This document shows, in pieces, positions 20,832-32,799 of a stretch of 64,000 nt of DNA; within the stretch, counting starts at the first letter, position 1; every line of letters begins with the position of its first letter. The notes below the pieces were generated by a model. It saw only the letters and a list, made by a program, of their open reading frames with translations. It did not search any database and was not told where the DNA came from. The position numbers and the translations under genes were made by a program. The DNA is from Cronobacter universalis NCTC 9529 (GTDB lineage Bacteria; Pseudomonadota; Gammaproteobacteria; Enterobacterales; Enterobacteriaceae): assembly GCF_001277175.1 (NCBI RefSeq), contig NZ_CP012257.1:1550001-1614000 (forward strand). Direction: 5' to 3'.

Positions 20832-21619
20832 GCGTTCGCCTCTTTAGTCTGGTAAGCGGGGTGCCAGCGCAGCCAGACGCGCTCAAGCAGGCGGGCGCTG
20901 AGATCGGCAAGCTTGCCGAGCAGGGCGTAGAGAATAATCGCCACCACCACCACGTCGGTTTGCAAAAACTCGCGCGCGTTCATCGCGAGGTAGCCAATGC
21001 CGGCGTTCGCCGAAATCGTCTCCGCCACGATAAGCGTCAGCCACATCAGCCCGAGCGCGAAGCGCACCCCGACCATAATCGAGGGCAGGGCGCCCGGTAA
21101 AATCACCTGCCGGAACAGACTGAAGCCCGAAAGCCCGTAGCTGCGCGCCATCTCCAGCAGGCCGCTGTCAATATTGCGGATGCCGTGCCAGGTATTGATA
21201 TAGATCGGGAACAGCGTGCCGAGCGCCACCAGAAAAATTTTGGCGCTCTCGTCGATGCCGAACCACAAAATCACCAGCGGGATCAGCGCCAGATGCGGCA
21301 CGTTGCGCAGCATCTGGATGGAACTGTCGAGCAGCCGTTCGCCCCAGCGCGACAGACCGCTGATAAGTCCGAGCGCCAGCCCAATCAAACCGCCGATGGA
21401 AAAGCCCACCAGCGCGCGCCAGCTGCTGATCGCCAGATGCTGCCAGAGCTCGCCGCTCGCCGTCAGCCGCCAGAACGTTTCCACCACGCTTTCCGGCGAC
21501 GGCAGAATGCGCGTCGACAGCCAGCCCGTCTGGGAGGCGAGCTGCCAGACGGCGATAATTCCCACCGGCACCACCCACGGGGCGGCGCGCTGGAGCCATT
21601 TTTGCGAAGCGCTTGTCAT
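20828..21619 (-). CDS. ssuC: Aliphatic sulfonate ABC transporter permease SsuC
   Basis: 263 residues with about six hydrophobic segments. The EAA-loop that docks the ATPase is seen around [20 protein letters not shown]. It forms the inner-membrane channel of the SsuABC sulfonate importer. It starts [20 protein letters not shown], lies 9 nt after ssuD and overlaps ssuB by 4 nt. Closest relatives are SsuC and TauC; the neighbouring ssuD and ssuE identify it as SsuC. Confidence 0.96.
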   Translation of the reverse strand: MTSASQKWLQRAAPWVVPVGIIAVWQLASQTGWLSTRILPSPESVVETFWRLTASGELWQHLAISSWRALVGFSIGGLIGLALGLISGLSRWGERLLDSSIQMLRNVPHLALIPLVILWFGIDESAKIFLVALGTLFPIYINTWHGIRNIDSGLLEMARSYGLSGFSLFRQVILPGALPSIMVGVRFALGLMWLTLIVAETISANAGIGYLAMNAREFLQTDVVVVAIILYALLGKLADLSARLLERVWLRWHPAYQTKEANA

Positions 21620-21628
21620 GCGGCCTCC

Positions 21629-22774
21629 TTAACTCTGCGCCACCCGGCGCGGTATAAACTCATTGGCTACCGCTTCGCCCTGCGCCGTGAGCGGGCGAGG
21701 CTGCGGCACGTCGGGGATGGCGACATCCAGATGCGGGAACAAAAGTTCACCGACCCGGTACGCCTCTTCGAGATGCGGATAACCGGAGAGGATAAAGCTG
21801 TCGATGCCAAGCGCCGCGTATTCATTAATGCGCGCCGCCACCGTTGGGCCATCGCCCACCAGCGCCGTGCCCGCGCCGCCGCGCACCAGCCCCACGCCCG
21901 CCCAGAGGTTCGGGCTGATCTCAAGCTGGTCGCGCCGCCCGCCGTGCAGCGCCGCCATGCGCCGCTGGCCGACCGAATCCTGACGCGCGAACGCCGCCTG
22001 GGCTTTGGCGATGGTTTCATCGTCAAGATGGGCGATCAGCCGGTCGGCGGCCTGCCAGGCTTCTTCGCTGGTTTCACGCACAATCACATGCAGGCGAATG
22101 CCGAAGCGCACCGTGCGTCCGTGGGCGGCCGCTTTGGCGCGCACCTGGGCTATCTTCTCTTTTACCTGCTCCGGCGGCTCGCCCCAGGTCAGATAGAGAT
22201 CGACCTGCTCGGCAGCCAGATCCTGCGCCACGTCGGACGATCCGCCGAAGTAGAGCGGCGGGCGCGGTTGCTGTACCGGTGGGAACAGCAGCTGCGCGCC
22301 GCGCACCTTAATATGCTTGCCTTCAAAATCGACCTTTTCGCCTTCCAGCAGGCGACGCCAGACGCGGGTAAACTCGGCGGACGCCTCATAACGCGCGGTG
22401 TGATCGAGGAACACGCCGTCACCGGCCAGCTCCTGCGGATCGCTGCCGGTCACCAGGTTAAAGAGCGCGCGCCCGTTGGAAAGCCTGTCCAGCGTCGCCG
22501 CCTGGCGCGCCGCCACGGTCGGCGACACCACCGACGGGCGTAGCGCGACCAGAAACTTCAGGCGCTGGGTGACCGGGATCATCGAGGCTGCCACCAGCCA
22601 GGCGTCTTCGCAGGAGCGCCCGGTCGGGATCAGCACGCCGGTAAATCCGAGGCGGTCGGCAGCCTGCGCAATCTGTTGCAAATAACCATGATCCACCGGG
22701 CGGGCGCCCGCGTCGCTACCAAGATAGTGGCCATCGCCGTGGGTCGGTAAAAACCAGAACAGATTCAGACTCAT
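21629..22774 (-). CDS. ssuD: FMNH2-dependent alkanesulfonate monooxygenase SsuD
   Basis: 381 residues, same as E. coli. It is a bacterial-luciferase-like TIM-barrel enzyme that uses FMNH2 supplied by SsuE and O2 to split alkanesulfonates into aldehyde and sulfite. The start [19 protein letters not shown] is strongly conserved, as is [17 protein letters not shown]. It overlaps the end of ssuA by 4 nt, so both come from one transcript. It gives the cell sulfite for cysteine synthesis when sulfate is scarce. Confidence 0.97.
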   Translation of the reverse strand: MSLNLFWFLPTHGDGHYLGSDAGARPVDHGYLQQIAQAADRLGFTGVLIPTGRSCEDAWLVAASMIPVTQRLKFLVALRPSVVSPTVAARQAATLDRLSNGRALFNLVTGSDPQELAGDGVFLDHTARYEASAEFTRVWRRLLEGEKVDFEGKHIKVRGAQLLFPPVQQPRPPLYFGGSSDVAQDLAAEQVDLYLTWGEPPEQVKEKIAQVRAKAAAHGRTVRFGIRLHVIVRETSEEAWQAADRLIAHLDDETIAKAQAAFARQDSVGQRRMAALHGGRRDQLEISPNLWAGVGLVRGGAGTALVGDGPTVAARINEYAALGIDSFILSGYPHLEEAYRVGELLFPHLDVAIPDVPQPRPLTAQGEAVANEFIPRRVAQS

Positions 22775-23742
22775 GATTTCGCTCCTTCAGTAGCGCCGGA
22801 CCAGATGCGGCTGCGGATATCGACTTTTTTCGGGACCAGATGGTTGTCATAAAACAGATCGGCGGTGTGCTGCTGGCGCACGACCGTCTCTTCATTCACG
22901 GGCGTGATACGCGTCGGCGGGCGGTGATCGAAATAGAGCTCAATGACCGGCTCCGGCAGCCCGATGCTCTGCGCGAACAGTTTCACGCTCGCTTGGCGCT
23001 GGCTGCGCGTCAGGGCGTCCGCTTCGCTGAAGCTCTCCAGCACGTTTGTCAGGAACTGACCATATTTTTCGGCATAGGGGCGCGAGGCGAGGTAGAACGA
23101 TCCGGTAAGGTCGAGATCGGTGCCGTCGGTCAGCACCCGCACGCCGCCCTGAATGAGCGCGGCGGAGTAGTACGGGTCCCAGATGGCCCAGGCGTCGACG
23201 TTACCCTGCGTAAACGCGGCGCGCGCATCGGCGGGCGTCAGATACACCGGCTGGATATCGGTAAATTTCAGGCCAGCTTTTTGCAACGCGCGCAGCAGCA
23301 GATTGTGCGAGCTGGAGCCTTTCTGGAACGCGACCTTATGGCCTTTCAGATCGGCGACGCTTTTAATCGGGCTGTTTTCCGCCACCAGCAACACCTCGGC
23401 TTTCGGTTTCGGCGGCTCGCTGCCGACATAGACCAGATCTGCGCCCGCCGCCTGGGCGAAGATCGGCGGAATGTCGCCGGTACTGCCGAGATCGATGCTG
23501 CCGACATTGAGCGCTTCAAGCAGCTGCGGGCCCGCCGGGAATTCCACCCAGGTGATTTTGGTGTTCGGGTAACGCTCCTCAAGCAGATGATGGCTTTTCG
23601 CCAGCACCATGCTCACAGAGCCTTTTTGATAGCCGATGCGCAGCGCCTCCGGCTGCGGCGCGGCGGCGCTGACGCCTGCGGTAAAAAGCGCGAGGCTGGC
23701 TGCCAGTAGCGGCGCGGCGTGACGACGCAAAAGATTAAGCAT
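22771..23742 (-). CDS. ssuA: Sulfonate-binding periplasmic protein SsuA
   Basis: 323 residues. A signal peptide ([20 protein letters not shown]...GVSA) with predicted cleavage near residue 26-27 precedes the mature [15 protein letters not shown]. It is an NMT1/SsuA-type solute-binding protein with [20 protein letters not shown] and FQKGSSSHN, which are near-identical to K-12. It delivers alkanesulfonates to SsuBC. It overlaps ssuE by 8 nt and ssuD by 4 nt. The N-terminus is a few residues longer than in E. coli. Confidence 0.96.
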   Translation of the reverse strand: MLNLLRRHAAPLLAASLALFTAGVSAAAPQPEALRIGYQKGSVSMVLAKSHHLLEERYPNTKITWVEFPAGPQLLEALNVGSIDLGSTGDIPPIFAQAAGADLVYVGSEPPKPKAEVLLVAENSPIKSVADLKGHKVAFQKGSSSHNLLLRALQKAGLKFTDIQPVYLTPADARAAFTQGNVDAWAIWDPYYSAALIQGGVRVLTDGTDLDLTGSFYLASRPYAEKYGQFLTNVLESFSEADALTRSQRQASVKLFAQSIGLPEPVIELYFDHRPPTRITPVNEETVVRQQHTADLFYDNHLVPKKVDIRSRIWSGATEGAKS

Positions 23743-24310
23743 GTAACGTTCTCCTTGTGAACTGCGGCGCAGGGGTCGCCAGATGGCGGCGGGTCAGCGC
23801 CTGCCAGAAAGTGTCCAGCGCATCGTCAAGACGCGTTTGTAACAGCGGTGAAAAGCGCGGCTGATGGTGGTAATCCAGCACCTGAGTGTCGTCGGCGAAG
23901 ACGCCATGCAGGATCTCCTGCGCCTTCAGCGCGTTGAGCACCGGTTTGAGCGCGTAATCCAGCGCCAGCAGATGGCCCACCGAGCCGCCGGTGGCGATGG
24001 GCAGTACGACTTTTTTCTCCAGCGCCCGCTCGGGCAGGAGATCGAGCAGCGTCTTCAGCGCGCCGGAAAACGAAGCCTTATAGATGGGCGTGGCGATGAT
24101 GACGCCATCGGCCTGCTGGAGCTGTTCGATAAGCGTCAGCAGCGCCGGGCTGTCGAAACGCGCATAGAGCAGATCCTCTGCGGCGAAATTCTGGATATGC
24201 CAGTGACAGACCTCGACTTCCAGCCGGGTAAGCTCGCCCGCCAGCCAGGAGAGCAGAGCGCTGGAGCGTGAAGGAAAGCGTGGGCTTCCCGCCAGTGTAA
24301 TAACCCGCAT
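23735..24310 (-). CDS. ssuE: NADPH-dependent FMN reductase SsuE
   Basis: 191 residues, flavodoxin-like FMN reductase that supplies FMNH2 to SsuD. It starts MRVITLAGSPRFPSRSSALL with the phosphate-binding GSPR..S motif and has ATPIYKASFSGALKTLLDLL. It is the promoter-proximal gene of ssuEADCB. A GGAG lies just upstream of the ATG. The 248 bases upstream separate it from divergent pyrD, and the AT-rich part beside the start (24311-24365) resembles the K-12 ssu promoter where Cbl binds; I infer, but cannot prove, the same control. Confidence 0.96.
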   Translation of the reverse strand: MRVITLAGSPRFPSRSSALLSWLAGELTRLEVEVCHWHIQNFAAEDLLYARFDSPALLTLIEQLQQADGVIIATPIYKASFSGALKTLLDLLPERALEKKVVLPIATGGSVGHLLALDYALKPVLNALKAQEILHGVFADDTQVLDYHHQPRFSPLLQTRLDDALDTFWQALTRRHLATPAPQFTRRTLHA

Positions 24311-24447
24311 ATCATCTCCTTATAACCAAAATGTAGTTTTTGATTAACATTAATAACAATATGAGAGGATAGTGGCAGAGGGGCTGGCCGTGAGAAACTA
24401 AAAATAGTAGCGATGCTTTGCCGGAAAACGCATAAACCGACGCTAAA

Positions 24448-24463
24448 AAGAAAACGTTTGCTT
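24448..24463 (+). promoter_or_regulatory. Predicted PurR operator of pyrD
   Basis: AAGAAAACGTTTGCTT matches 13 of 16 positions of the PurR consensus ACGCAAACGTTTGCGT and keeps the central AAACGTTT. It is about 50 bp upstream of the pyrD -10, where PurR represses pyrD in E. coli. Confidence 0.75.
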
Positions 24464-24514
24464 TCACAGGGCCTTTTTTGCCGCAGGTCAATTCCCTTTG
24501 TGAAGCGGATCGCA

Positions 24515-24543
24515 GATAATAGCGCCCCGGTTTGCACACCGGG
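24515..24543 (+). promoter_or_regulatory. pyrD -10 element and leader hairpin for start-site switching control
   Basis: A GATAAT -10 (24515-24520) is followed by start-site bases GCGCCCC and a hairpin of CCCGGT (24526-24531) with ACCGGG (24538-24543), just before the AGGAG ribosome site. In E. coli and Salmonella, pyrC and pyrD transcripts that start at a G under low CTP lack the full stem and are translated, while C-initiated transcripts fold and block the ribosome. The sequence is conserved here. Confidence 0.75.
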
Positions 24544-24558
24544 AATCCAGGAGAGTTC

Positions 24559-25569
24559 ATGTACTACCCCTTCGTTCGAAAAGCCCTTTTTCAGCTCGAC
24601 CCCGAGCGCGCTCACGAATTTACCTTCCAGCAGATGCGCCGCATTACCGGCACGCCCCTTGAAGGGCTGCTGCGCCAGAACGTGCCGGCAAAACCGGTCA
24701 CCTGCATGGGGCTGACGTTTAAAAACCCGCTGGGACTCGCCGCGGGCCTTGATAAAAACGGCGAGTGCATCGATGCGCTCGGCGCGATGGGGTTCGGATC
24801 GGTTGAAATCGGCACCGTGACGCCGCGTCCGCAGCCGGGCAATGACAAGCCGCGCCTGTTCCGCCTGGTCGAGGCGGAGGGGCTGATTAACCGCATGGGC
24901 TTTAATAATCTCGGCGTGGACAACCTGGTGGAGAACGTCAAAAAAGCGCATTTTGACGGCGTGCTCGGCATTAATATCGGGAAAAATAAAGATACGCCCG
25001 TCGAGCAGGGAAAAGATGACTATCTGATCTGCATGGAAAAAGTGTTTCCCTACGCCGGGTATATCGCGATTAATATCTCGTCACCGAATACCCCTGGTCT
25101 GCGTTCGCTGCAATATGGCGACGCGCTCGACGATCTTCTCGCCGCCATTAAAAATCAGCAGCAAGCGCTTTCGCAAAAGCACCATAAATATGTGCCGGTG
25201 GCCGTGAAGATCGCGCCGGATCTTTCTCCCGAAGAATTGATCCAGGTGGCCGACAGCCTGGTGCGGCATAATATTGATGGGGTTATTGCGACCAATACGA
25301 CGCTGGATCGCAGCCTGGTGCAGGGTATGAAAAATTGCGATGAAACGGGCGGATTAAGCGGCCGTCCGCTGCAATTAAAAAGTACGGAAATCATTCGCCG
25401 GTTAAGCCAGGAGCTGCAAGGGCGTCTGCCGATTATCGGCGTCGGCGGTATTGATTCCGTTATCGCCGCACGCGAAAAAATCGCCGCTGGCGCTTCGCTT
25501 ATTCAGATCTATTCCGGCTTTATTTTTAAAGGCCCACCGCTCGTTAAAGAAATCGTGACCCACCTTTAA
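24559..25569 (+). CDS. pyrD: Dihydroorotate dehydrogenase (quinone), class 2
   Basis: 336 residues from ATG 24559 ([20 protein letters not shown]), the E. coli length. It is a membrane-associated FMN enzyme that oxidises dihydroorotate to orotate with ubiquinone, step four of UMP synthesis. The N-terminal amphipathic extension is typical of class 2. The catalytic serine lies in [11 protein letters not shown], and FMN-binding motifs include [10 protein letters not shown] and GVGGIDS. PurR and leader-hairpin control are described separately. In K-12 the elf fimbrial operon lies between ssuE and pyrD; here they are direct divergent neighbours. Confidence 0.97.
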   Translation: MYYPFVRKALFQLDPERAHEFTFQQMRRITGTPLEGLLRQNVPAKPVTCMGLTFKNPLGLAAGLDKNGECIDALGAMGFGSVEIGTVTPRPQPGNDKPRLFRLVEAEGLINRMGFNNLGVDNLVENVKKAHFDGVLGINIGKNKDTPVEQGKDDYLICMEKVFPYAGYIAINISSPNTPGLRSLQYGDALDDLLAAIKNQQQALSQKHHKYVPVAVKIAPDLSPEELIQVADSLVRHNIDGVIATNTTLDRSLVQGMKNCDETGGLSGRPLQLKSTEIIRRLSQELQGRLPIIGVGGIDSVIAAREKIAAGASLIQIYSGFIFKGPPLVKEIVTHL

Positions 25570-25590
25570 GCATTTCCCTATCTGAGACCG

Positions 25591-25625
25591 CCAGGGCTTT
25601 ATTTTCAGCCCTGGTTGTTTTATAT
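25591..25625 (+). terminator. Intrinsic terminator of pyrD
   Basis: A CCAGGGCT (25591-25598) / AGCCCTGG (25607-25614) stem with an 8-nt loop is followed by TTGTTTTATAT, 22 nt after the pyrD stop. Confidence 0.88.
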
Positions 25626-25734
25626 TCCGCGATTGTTGCTAATTTAAACGTCATTGTCTTAGATTAATGAGGGAATAAACGAAGCGGCAAATTCAGGGAA
25701 ATAATTTTGAATTTCATCGCACCAGGGGGTAACG

Positions 25735-26280
25735 ATGCGTATAAAGCCGGACGATAACTGGCGCTGGTATTACGATGATGAGCACGACCGGATGATGCTC
25801 GATCTGGCTAACGGCATGCTGTTTCGCTCGCGTTTTGCCCGCAAAATGTTGACGCCCGACGCGTTCGATCCTTCAGGATTCTGCGTCGATGACGCCGCGC
25901 TCTGGTTCTCCTTCGATGAAAAATGCCGTGACCTTCCCCTCGCCGCCGAACAGCGCGCCGAACTGGTGCTGAACGCCCTTGTCGCTATCCGTTTCCTCAA
26001 ACCTCAAATGCCGAAAAGCTGGCATTTCCTTGCCCATGACGACACCGAATGGTCGCCTGGCTGCGGTGATGCCGCGTGCGTATGGCTGAGCGACAGCGGC
26101 GAGGCCGTGAATCTGCTGGTGGTTGAACCTGGCGATAACGCCACGCTTTGCCTGCTGGCGCAGCCTGCGTTGACACTGGCGGGCCGCGCGATGCAACTGG
26201 GTGATGCGATTAAAGTGATGAATGACCGGCTCAAACCGCTGGCGAGCGCCCCGCATCTGAGCCTTGATCAGGCGGTTTAA
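25735..26280 (+). CDS. zapC: Cell division protein ZapC
   Basis: 181 residues (E. coli 180). ZapC binds FtsZ and promotes lateral bundling of protofilaments at the Z-ring. It starts [20 protein letters not shown], nearly identical to K-12, and ends LSLDQAV. No enzymatic motifs; it is a two-domain cytoplasmic protein. ATG 25735 is preceded by AGGGGG. Its stop shares bases with the ycbX stop on the other strand, so the genes converge without a spacer. Confidence 0.95.
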   Translation: MRIKPDDNWRWYYDDEHDRMMLDLANGMLFRSRFARKMLTPDAFDPSGFCVDDAALWFSFDEKCRDLPLAAEQRAELVLNALVAIRFLKPQMPKSWHFLAHDDTEWSPGCGDAACVWLSDSGEAVNLLVVEPGDNATLCLLAQPALTLAGRAMQLGDAIKVMNDRLKPLASAPHLSLDQAV

Positions 26281-27383
26281 CGCGCGAGCCGTAGCGGGCC
26301 TGCCGGCACGCAGCTGCAGCTTAAAAACGTGCCGTCGTCGCTCAGCGCGCTTTTCTTCAATGGCGTCACTTCTCCTTCCAGCAGCGTCACGCGGCAGCTG
26401 CCGCAAATCCCGGCGCGGCAGGAGTAGGGCACCCGAATGCCCTGCTGTTCAAGCTGCTCCAGCACCACCTGCTGATTATTCCCGTTAAAGCGCTTGCCTT
26501 CCCATTCGACAGACACCTGCGCCGCTGCGTTTGCCGCAGGCATGACGCTCTCTTCCATTTCACCCGCGCCATAAAGCCGCGCCGGGCCGGTAGCCAAGAC
26601 TTCAACGCGATCGCCTGCGCGGATCACGCCGCTGTTGCGGGCAATCAGGTTCTGGCCAAAATCGACATCGCCGTTATCCAGCGCCGTGCGGAATTTTTGC
26701 AGCGTCGCCAGCGGTTCGCCGCTCGGGTGTTTGCGGCCGCGTTCGGGGCTGACGGTGGTAAAAACGCAGCGACTGCACGGTTTTGCGACGTCAAACACGA
26801 CTTCGCCGATGCGGATCACTTTCCAGGTATCCTCCGCCCACGCCTCAACGCCCGTCACGACAAGATTCGGGCGAAACTGATTCATCGCCACGCCCGCCGG
26901 GCAGCGCTTTTGCAGATCGCGCAGCGAGGCTTCATTGGCGAGCAGATAGGGGAAGCCATCGGCGAAACCGAGTGGTACGCCAGGGTGGAGTTTTACCCGG
27001 CGCGTGGGCGACGGCCCGACCCAGCGCAGCTGCACATCGCGGCCAAAAAAGCCGCTCAGCCACTGATTGACGCTTTCGGGCGCGATAAGCGCGGTGAAGT
27101 GGTTGCCCCAGACTTCCGTCGGCGCGGGGGCGGCTGCGAAATCAGCGAAGCGAACCGCGGCGCTGCTGCCATCCGGCGCCGTGAGGTGCAGCCCGTCCGG
27201 CAGCAGCGCGGGCGTGAAGAGCACCATTTGCGGATACTGGCGCGCGGTAATAAAGGTGCCATCGGTTTCCGTCACCATAAACGCGCGGTCAAATGCCAGG
27301 CCGCTGACATCCGCCAGCGCGTGGGAAACCTGCAACCCACGCATCGATTTCACCGGATGAATGAAAAGCTGCGATAAAACCAT
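26277..27383 (-). CDS. ycbX: YcbX: MOSC-domain protein with C-terminal 2Fe-2S ferredoxin domain
   Basis: 368 residues (E. coli 369). An N-terminal beta-barrel and a MOSC molybdenum-cofactor-binding domain (with [20 protein letters not shown]) are followed by a plant-type ferredoxin domain (about residues 285-368). The cluster cysteines are visible in [18 protein letters not shown] and FLSC. In E. coli YcbX helps detoxify N-hydroxylated base analogues such as hydroxylaminopurine using Moco. It converges on zapC, with stop codons overlapping, and is divergent from rlmL. Confidence 0.93.
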   Translation of the reverse strand: MVLSQLFIHPVKSMRGLQVSHALADVSGLAFDRAFMVTETDGTFITARQYPQMVLFTPALLPDGLHLTAPDGSSAAVRFADFAAAPAPTEVWGNHFTALIAPESVNQWLSGFFGRDVQLRWVGPSPTRRVKLHPGVPLGFADGFPYLLANEASLRDLQKRCPAGVAMNQFRPNLVVTGVEAWAEDTWKVIRIGEVVFDVAKPCSRCVFTTVSPERGRKHPSGEPLATLQKFRTALDNGDVDFGQNLIARNSGVIRAGDRVEVLATGPARLYGAGEMEESVMPAANAAAQVSVEWEGKRFNGNNQQVVLEQLEQQGIRVPYSCRAGICGSCRVTLLEGEVTPLKKSALSDDGTFLSCSCVPAGPLRLAR

Positions 27384-27476
27384 GGCGTATGCCCTCCCGG
27401 CATAAGAAATAGAAGGGCAACTTTATGACATGCGTGCGGGATTGGCTATAATGCGCCACTATTTTCTTTTTACTGA

Positions 27477-29603
<2,127 letters not shown>

Positions 29604-29609
29604 AGAATT

Positions 29610-31514
29610 ATGTCGTTAATCAGTATGCATGGCGCCTGGCTCTCTTTCAGCGACGCGCCGCTGCTCGATAATGCCGAACTGCATATCGAAGAAAATGAGC
29701 GTGTCTGCCTGGTGGGGCGCAACGGGGCCGGTAAATCGACCCTGATGAAAATCCTCAACCATGAGCTGCCGCTGGACGATGGCCGCATTGTCTATGAACA
29801 GGATCTGGTCGTCGCGCGTCTGCAACAGGATCCGCCGCGTAACGTTGCGGGCACCGTTTACGATTTTGTCGCCGAAGGCGTGGCGGAGCAGGCTGAATAC
29901 CTCAAGCGCTATCACCAGATTTCCCATCTGGTGATGGCCGATCCGAGCGAGAAAAACCTGTCAGAGCTTGCGAAAGTGCAAGAGATGCTGGAGCACCACG
30001 ACTTGTGGCAGCTTGAAAACCGCATCACGGAAGTGCTGGCGCAGCTGGAGCTGGATGCCGATACGCCGCTGGCGTCGCTCTCCGGCGGCTGGCTGCGTAA
30101 AGCGGCGCTGGGCCGCGCGCTGGTCAGTGCGCCGCGCGTGCTGCTGCTCGACGAACCGACCAACCATCTGGATATCGAGACCATCGACTGGCTGGAAACC
30201 TTCCTGAAATCGTTCTCCGGCAGCATCGTGTTTATCTCGCACGACCGTTCGTTTATCCGCAATATGGCGACGCGCATCGTCGACCTCGACCGCGGCAAGC
30301 TGGTGTCGTATCCGGGCGACTACGATAAATATCTGGTGGCGAAGGAAGAAGCGCTGCGTGTTGAAGAGCTGCAAAACGCCGAGTTCGACCGCAAGCTGGC
30401 GCAGGAAGAAGTGTGGATCCGCCAGGGCATCAAAGCGCGTCGTACCCGTAACGAAGGCCGCGTGCGCGCGCTGAAGGCGATGCGTCGCGAGCGCGGCGAA
30501 CGCCGTGAAGTGATGGGCAGCGCGAAAATGCAGGTGGAAGAGGCGACCCGCTCCGGCAAAATCGTCTTTGAGATGGAGAACGTCAATTACCGTGTCGGCG
30601 AGAAAGTGCTGGTGCGCGATTTCTCCGCCCAGGTGCAGCGCGGCGATAAAATCGCGCTGGTGGGGCCGAACGGCTGCGGTAAAACCACGCTGCTCAAATT
30701 GATGCTCGGCCAGCTGAAAGCCGACAGCGGCCGGGTGCATTGCGGCACTAAGCTGGAAGTGGCGTACTTCGACCAGCACCGCGCGGAACTCGACCCGGAA
30801 CGCACCGTGATGGACAACCTGGCCGAAGGCAAACAGGAAGTGATGGTGAACGGCAAGCCGCGCCATGTGCTTGGCTATCTGCAGGACTTCCTGTTCCATC
30901 CGAAGCGCGCCATGACGCCCGTGCGCGCGCTCTCCGGCGGTGAACGTAACCGCCTGCTGCTGGCGCGTCTGTTCCTCAAGCCCAGCAACCTGCTGATCCT
31001 CGATGAACCGACCAACGACCTCGACGTCGAAACGCTGGAACTGCTGGAAGAGCTTATCGACAGCTATCAGGGTACCGTGCTGCTGGTGAGCCACGACCGT
31101 CAGTTTGTGGACAACACCGTGACCGAATGCTGGATTTTCGAAGGCGAAGGCCGTATCGGCCAGTATGTGGGCGGCTATCACGACGCCCGCGGCCAGCAGG
31201 CCTCGTCGCGCGCGATGCAGCAGCCGGCCGCGAAGAAAGCGGAAGCGGCGGCGGAGTCAAAGGCAGAAACTGTTAAACGAGGCAGCAACAAACTAAGCTA
31301 TAACTTGCAGCGCGAACTGGAACAGCTGCCCGCCCGTCTGGAGACGCTGGAGGCGGAGCTTGAGGCGCTGCAGGTGAAAGTCAGCGACGCGTCATTCTTT
31401 AACCAGCCTCACGATGTTACGCAGGATGTGCTGGCGCAGCTGAGCGCCGCCGAAGCCGCGCTGGAAGAAGCGTTCGAGCGCTGGGAATATCTTGAATCAC
31501 TTAAAAACGGCTGA
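29610..31514 (+). CDS. uup: ABC-F ATPase Uup
   Basis: 634 residues with two ABC domains and no membrane segments. Walker A sites are GRNGAGKST (about residue 36) and GPNGCGKTT, signatures LSGGWLRKAAL and LSGGERNRLLL, and each Walker B is followed by DEPTNHLD or DEPTNDLD. The linker is basic (KARRTRNEGRVRALKAMRRE) and a C-terminal coiled-coil domain (about residues 560-634) binds branched DNA in E. coli. ABC-F proteins act on the ribosome; uup loss raises precise excision of transposons. It is 6 nt after rlmL and 16 nt before pqiA. Confidence 0.96.
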   Translation: MSLISMHGAWLSFSDAPLLDNAELHIEENERVCLVGRNGAGKSTLMKILNHELPLDDGRIVYEQDLVVARLQQDPPRNVAGTVYDFVAEGVAEQAEYLKRYHQISHLVMADPSEKNLSELAKVQEMLEHHDLWQLENRITEVLAQLELDADTPLASLSGGWLRKAALGRALVSAPRVLLLDEPTNHLDIETIDWLETFLKSFSGSIVFISHDRSFIRNMATRIVDLDRGKLVSYPGDYDKYLVAKEEALRVEELQNAEFDRKLAQEEVWIRQGIKARRTRNEGRVRALKAMRRERGERREVMGSAKMQVEEATRSGKIVFEMENVNYRVGEKVLVRDFSAQVQRGDKIALVGPNGCGKTTLLKLMLGQLKADSGRVHCGTKLEVAYFDQHRAELDPERTVMDNLAEGKQEVMVNGKPRHVLGYLQDFLFHPKRAMTPVRALSGGERNRLLLARLFLKPSNLLILDEPTNDLDVETLELLEELIDSYQGTVLLVSHDRQFVDNTVTECWIFEGEGRIGQYVGGYHDARGQQASSRAMQQPAAKKAEAAAESKAETVKRGSNKLSYNLQRELEQLPARLETLEAELEALQVKVSDASFFNQPHDVTQDVLAQLSAAEAALEEAFERWEYLESLKNG

Positions 31515-31530
31515 TTATTCAGGAACCCGC

Positions 31531-32799
31531 ATGCATGAACGTCATCATGCGGGCGAGCATATGCTCTGCCCGCAATGCGATCTTCTGGTAAAGCTCCCGG
31601 CGCTGGCGCCGGGGCAAAAGGCGCATTGCCCTCGCTGCGACACCACGCTTGCCGTTGAGTGGGCTGCGCCACGCCAGCGTCCTACGGCGTATGCGCTGGC
31701 GGCGCTGTTCATGCTACTCCTCTCCAATCTTTTTCCCTTCGTCAATATGGAAGCGGCGGGCGTCAGCAGCGAGGTGACGCTGCTTGAAATCCCCCGCGTG
31801 CTGTTTAATGAAGACTATGCGAGCCTTGGCTCGCTGTTCATGCTGTTTGTCCAGCTCGTGCCCGCGTTCTGTCTGGTCACGATCCTGCTGCTGGTCAACC
31901 GCGTCACGCTGCCGCCGCGGCTTAAAATCGCGATGGCCCGCGTGCTGTTCCTGCTGCGCAGCTGGGGCATGGCGGAAATTTTCCTGGCAGGCGTGCTGGT
32001 GAGCTTTGTGAAGCTGATTGCCTATGGCGATATCGGCATTGGCAGTAGCTTTATCCCCTGGTGTCTGTTCTGCATCCTGCAACTGCGCGCTTTTCAGTGT
32101 GTCGATCGCCGCTGGCTCTGGGACGATATCGCGCCGATGCCGCCGGTGGAGCAGCCGCTGAAAGTGGGCGTCGCCGGGATCCGCCAGGGGCTGCGCGCCT
32201 GCCCGTGCTGCACCGCTATCCTTACCGGCGAAGAGGGCCGCTGTCCGCGCTGTCATACGCATGGTCATGTGCGCCGTAAACACAGTCTTCAGTGGACCGT
32301 CTCTCTGCTGGTCTGCTCCATTATGCTTTATCTGCCCGCGAATCTGTTGCCGATCATGATTACCGATCTGCTGGGCGACAGAATGCCTTCCACGATTATC
32401 GCGGGCGTGATCCTCATCTGGAATGACGGCTCCTACCCGGTGGCGCTGGTGATTTTCATCGCCAGTATTATGGTGCCGACCCTGAAGATGATCGCTCTCG
32501 GCTGGCTGTGCCTTGACGCCAAAGGTTACGGGCGCCAGGAGCGCGAGCGAATGCATCTGATGTATGAAGTGGTGGAGTTCGTCGGCCGCTGGTCGATGAT
32601 CGACGTCTTTGTGATTGCCGTGCTCTCCGCGCTGGTGCGCATGGGCGCGCTGATGAATATTTATCCGGCCTGGGGAGCGGTCATGTTTGCGATGGTGGTG
32701 ATCATCACCATGTTCGCCGCCATGACTTTCGACCCGCGTCTCTCCTGGGACCGCGAGCCTGATTCAAGTTATGAGGAGTTACCCGAACATGGAAAATAA
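31531..32799 (+). CDS. pqiA: Intermembrane transport protein PqiA
   Basis: 422 residues from ATG 31531 (MHERHHAGEHMLCPQCDLLV), with AGGAA upstream. An alternative upstream ATG overlaps uup but is not conserved. It is a membrane protein with two repeated halves, each with a cytoplasmic zinc-ribbon (CPQC...CPRC; CPCC...CPRC) followed by four hydrophobic segments. PqiA is the inner-membrane partner of the PqiB MCE tunnel and PqiC, a trans-envelope lipid transport system. It is induced by paraquat through SoxS in E. coli. Confidence 0.95.
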   Translation: MHERHHAGEHMLCPQCDLLVKLPALAPGQKAHCPRCDTTLAVEWAAPRQRPTAYALAALFMLLLSNLFPFVNMEAAGVSSEVTLLEIPRVLFNEDYASLGSLFMLFVQLVPAFCLVTILLLVNRVTLPPRLKIAMARVLFLLRSWGMAEIFLAGVLVSFVKLIAYGDIGIGSSFIPWCLFCILQLRAFQCVDRRWLWDDIAPMPPVEQPLKVGVAGIRQGLRACPCCTAILTGEEGRCPRCHTHGHVRRKHSLQWTVSLLVCSIMLYLPANLLPIMITDLLGDRMPSTIIAGVILIWNDGSYPVALVIFIASIMVPTLKMIALGWLCLDAKGYGRQERERMHLMYEVVEFVGRWSMIDVFVIAVLSALVRMGALMNIYPAWGAVMFAMVVIITMFAAMTFDPRLSWDREPDSSYEELPEHGK

